DNA from: Plecoglossus altivelis
Taxonomy: Eukaryota > Chordata > Actinopteri > Osmeriformes > Plecoglossidae
NCBI GenBank assembly: GCA_036571765.1
Contig: BROE01000015.1
Coordinates: 3,822,064-3,886,063, forward strand
Direction: 5' to 3'
Length of the DNA: 64,000 nt
Shown piece after piece: positions 61,435 to 64,000 of the stretch. The notes under the pieces are model-generated. The model saw only the letters and a list, made by a program, of their open reading frames with translations. It made no database searches and was not told the DNA's origin. Position 1 is the stretch's first letter. Each line of letters begins with the position of its first letter. A program made the position numbers and the translations under genes.

Positions 61435-64000
61435 GTCTCCCTCGCACTCTTAGTCACTTTTCTCCGGGCGTGGTGATTTGCTCGGGTCGCCATGGCAATG
61501 CCTTGCCCATCAGTCTTCGCGCGCGACATGTGCCTCGACTTTGCCAGCGACCACAACACCTGACAGCGCGAGCCAAGCACATCCCAGTCCTCCCCCTGCA
61601 AAGTGTAGCGCTCCTTTGCCAAAACCCCTTACTCTCTCAACTTGTATTCCCAAAGCCTTTTGCCCTCTTTTTTTTTTTCCTCCCTCCCCCTCTCCCTCTT
61701 TCTTTCTCTCTTTTTCTCTCTCTCTCTGCATGGTACTTAGCAGCCGTCTTTGTTCTGGGCGGTGTCCAATGGGAAGACAATTCCAGCCCTGCTCTCTTCC
61801 ACCCCTTCCACCCTCCCTCCCCCCGCCCCTCGCCGCCCACCATTCTGGCCAACTCCAGCTCCCTGTCTGGTCTGCAAGAAGTGGCCTCGCAGTTCCCTCG
61901 TCTACTTTTCGACCGTTGGAGCTACTTGCACGGGCCTGCGATGACTCTGGAAATATGTTGCGATACGTGTCGCCCAACATGCGGTGATGCACGTAGGCCG
62001 TACCGCACAGGCATTCAGTGTTGCGTTATGTGCCGAAGAGGCCCTAGATGACTAATAAAGATATGTCATTTCGGTGTTTCCAACTTGTGTGTCTGCGTGT
62101 GTGGAGACAACACATTTGATTCCAATGGAGGAGAAAAACAGCATGTGAACCCACCCAGGCAGAGAGATGTGACTCTTTGCTTCTCATGCTCATTGGAACG
62201 CACGTCATGCATACTGTACACACACACACGCCGGGTATACACACAGCATACACATGCGGCTCCACAATCGACACATAAAACACACATACACACACACCGT
62301 TCTTTATCTAAGGAAAGGAATGTGCGAATGTGTGCGTCTATGTGTTTGTGTGAGCGAGTTGTGTGTGTGTGGGGATTCACCCCGCACACAGGGACCCTGC
62401 CACTCCTCCATCACAGCCAAGATCTAATATCGCACAACCTGCCAACAGCTACCATGGCAACCCTTTGCTCCCACAATGCAATCTCTGCCTTTATTTCGGA
62501 ACGTCGTCGCCGAGGTTGAGCTTGTGAACATTTGCTGCCTCGGAAAGTGTATTATGTGCGTAGAGGGATCTTTTCAGTGATTTGGAGTCTGTTAAGGGCT
62601 TTTATCTTTCCTGTTGCAGTAGCTGAGCGGATCTCCATTTTCAGTCGGTTGATACTGATATTTGAAGCAAAGATCCCAGCTCCGCATCGCTGCGCGTTGC
62701 ACAACTGCATTCTTCACGCTGTCCGCTCCATCAAAGCACGCAACGTCCGCAGAAACGCTTTTTTTTTTCTCTTTTTTTTTTGGGTGGAAACCTTGGGATG
62801 CAAGCATCGCATGTTCAACCACCCCTCACCTGCGTCGGCCCAGTAATCCCTTTCTCTGCCATGCCCCACCCCCACCCCCACCCCTCCTCCCTGCTCTCAT
62901 CTCAACCCTGGCCCTCCAGAATCCCACAGGGTGGACCTCTGTTTACTCAGCCCTGGTCCCTCTTAATTCCCGTAGACCTTCTCCATGACAGACCACACAG
63001 CTCACAAGCCCACCACCACCCGCCCCTGAACTCCCCCATCCCAACCCCCACCCCAGGCCCAGCTCCAGAGGCTGAAGCCTCAGGCATCTTAATAGAGAGA
63101 GAGATGGAACCATTTAAAATTAAGGGACATGGAAAAGCCGGTGTTTGCGCGTTGGAGTTCATGCTGCGGTAAGGGGTAAAGTGGGAGTTTTGTGTGTGGG
63201 TGCGACAGACGGGGTCTTCGGAAGGACAACGAACCAAGGATAAAGAAAGGAAAAGACTCATTTTAGTCCTGTATTTGGGTGGGTTTGCCTTCTGCTTTGG
63301 CCTAAAGGCCACATTTCCCAATACACCTCACCAAGGACCAGGGACGGCAGGAAGTGGAGAGCTAAACGAGAGGGAAAACATATGGGATGGAAACGGTGGT
63401 GGGCCACAGCAGGAGTAAGAGGTGACCCTCTCGAGGAAAGAGTCCGATGGAAGGAGCCCACCCCCTCCCCTTCCCACCGCCGCCGTCGGCGTCCTCGTCT
63501 CGCAGACAATAGCTACGTCGCCGGGCTCCTTTCAATCAAGACTTTGAGGAACTGAAGAGGGCTGCTCCTGACTTCTCGAGGTTTGGCTCAGCAAACACCC
63601 CCAGCAAGAAAAGGGGAGAGAAAAAAACTTTTCAGAGCAGCACCCTTCACAATAATCTCCAGATTACTCCTACTAATTAAAACTTTCGACAAGCAACCCC
63701 CCCCCCCACTTCTCCTCCCCCCCTCTCTCTCTCGCTCGCTCTCTCTCTCCCTCTCCCAAGCCACCAGGTCTCTAAAGAGGGAGAACAAACACTCGGAGCG
63801 AAGGGGGAACACACACAGTCTGTTTTTACCCCTCTCTCCTTCAGCCGCGCGGAGAGGCTCTTATCCCAGTTAATCCGGTGTCTTTTTCAGACGCGGTTAA
63901 GCTCCCTCGGGGGGGCGTGTGGAACCGAAGGCCGGAGGGCCGGAGAGGTCAAGGGGGGGTACCCCGGAGAGTGGCGTACTGGGGGGGAGGGGGGTGAGTG

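Larger units (their letters stand above)
33143..64000 (+). other. lmx1b intron 2, 5' part (at least 30.9 kb)
   Basis: No lmx1b exon 3 (second LIM domain, beginning LFAAKC in vertebrates) was found, so the rest of the window is intronic. Human intron 2 is likewise very large. About 33.1-38 kb is AT-rich and mostly unique. About 38-64 kb is richer in C/T tracts, CA/GT microsatellites and G or C homopolymers, with blocks of enhancer-like DNA between them. No independent coding gene is supported on either strand. Confidence 0.85.

Noticed and set aside
61251..62051. 266-codon open frame on the + strand
   Set aside because: It runs through a 70-base CT microsatellite (Leu/Ser repeats) and other pyrimidine tracts; overlapping frames on both strands are equally open. 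No recognisable protein motif.
33143..64000. Search for lmx1b exon 3 (second LIM domain) or the homeodomain
   Set aside because: No frame on the + strand shows the LFAAKC start, the LIM2 cysteine spacing or a WFQNQRAK-type homeodomain helix.

Overview
This is vertebrate nuclear DNA, almost certainly from a ray-finned (teleost-type) fish. Coding sequence is sparse and split into short exons with GT-AG introns. Microsatellites, polypyrimidine tracts and long G or C homopolymers are abundant. The encoded proteins are orthologous to vertebrate MVB12B and LMX1B and differ modestly from the human versions. The species, and which teleost lmx1b paralog this is, cannot be decided from the sequence alone.

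Layout: bases 1-18100 carry the complete coding sequence of mvb12b (multivesicular body subunit 12B, ESCRT-I) on the + strand. It has ten coding exons (428-472, 3534-3656, 6539-6646, 8158-8254, 8883-9012, 9994-10131, 13583-13677, 16010-16065, 16287-16346, 18014-18100) encoding about 312 residues. A long 3' UTR probably follows, with candidate poly(A) signals up to about 22.9 kb. It is interrupted by a 278-base N gap at 18630-18907, and both gap flanks hold the same sequence, so the gap looks like an assembly artefact. Bases 22.9-32.3 kb are intergenic. Bases 32329-33142 carry the first two coding exons of lmx1b (LIM-homeodomain factor), also on the + strand: the N-terminus and the whole first LIM domain. 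From 33143 to the window end (30.9 kb) lies the start of the very large second intron of lmx1b. Exon 3 and later exons (second LIM domain, homeodomain) are not in the window.

mvb12b and lmx1b are neighbours in the same orientation in human (9q33.3), so this is a conserved syntenic block. The likely biological interest is regulatory. mvb12b introns, the intergenic region and lmx1b intron 2 contain balanced-composition blocks with homeodomain (TAATTA), POU octamer, PBX-MEIS and AP-1 type sites. They resemble the conserved noncoding elements expected around a developmental regulator, but this is inference until aligned with other vertebrates.

I found no further protein-coding gene, tRNA, rRNA, CRISPR array or intact transposon. 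Nearly all other open frames are low-complexity or chance frames. A degraded tRNA-derived SINE-like fragment (about 54.49-54.62 kb) and one possible dispersed-repeat fragment (about 10.9-11.2 kb) are the only interspersed repeats I can argue for.
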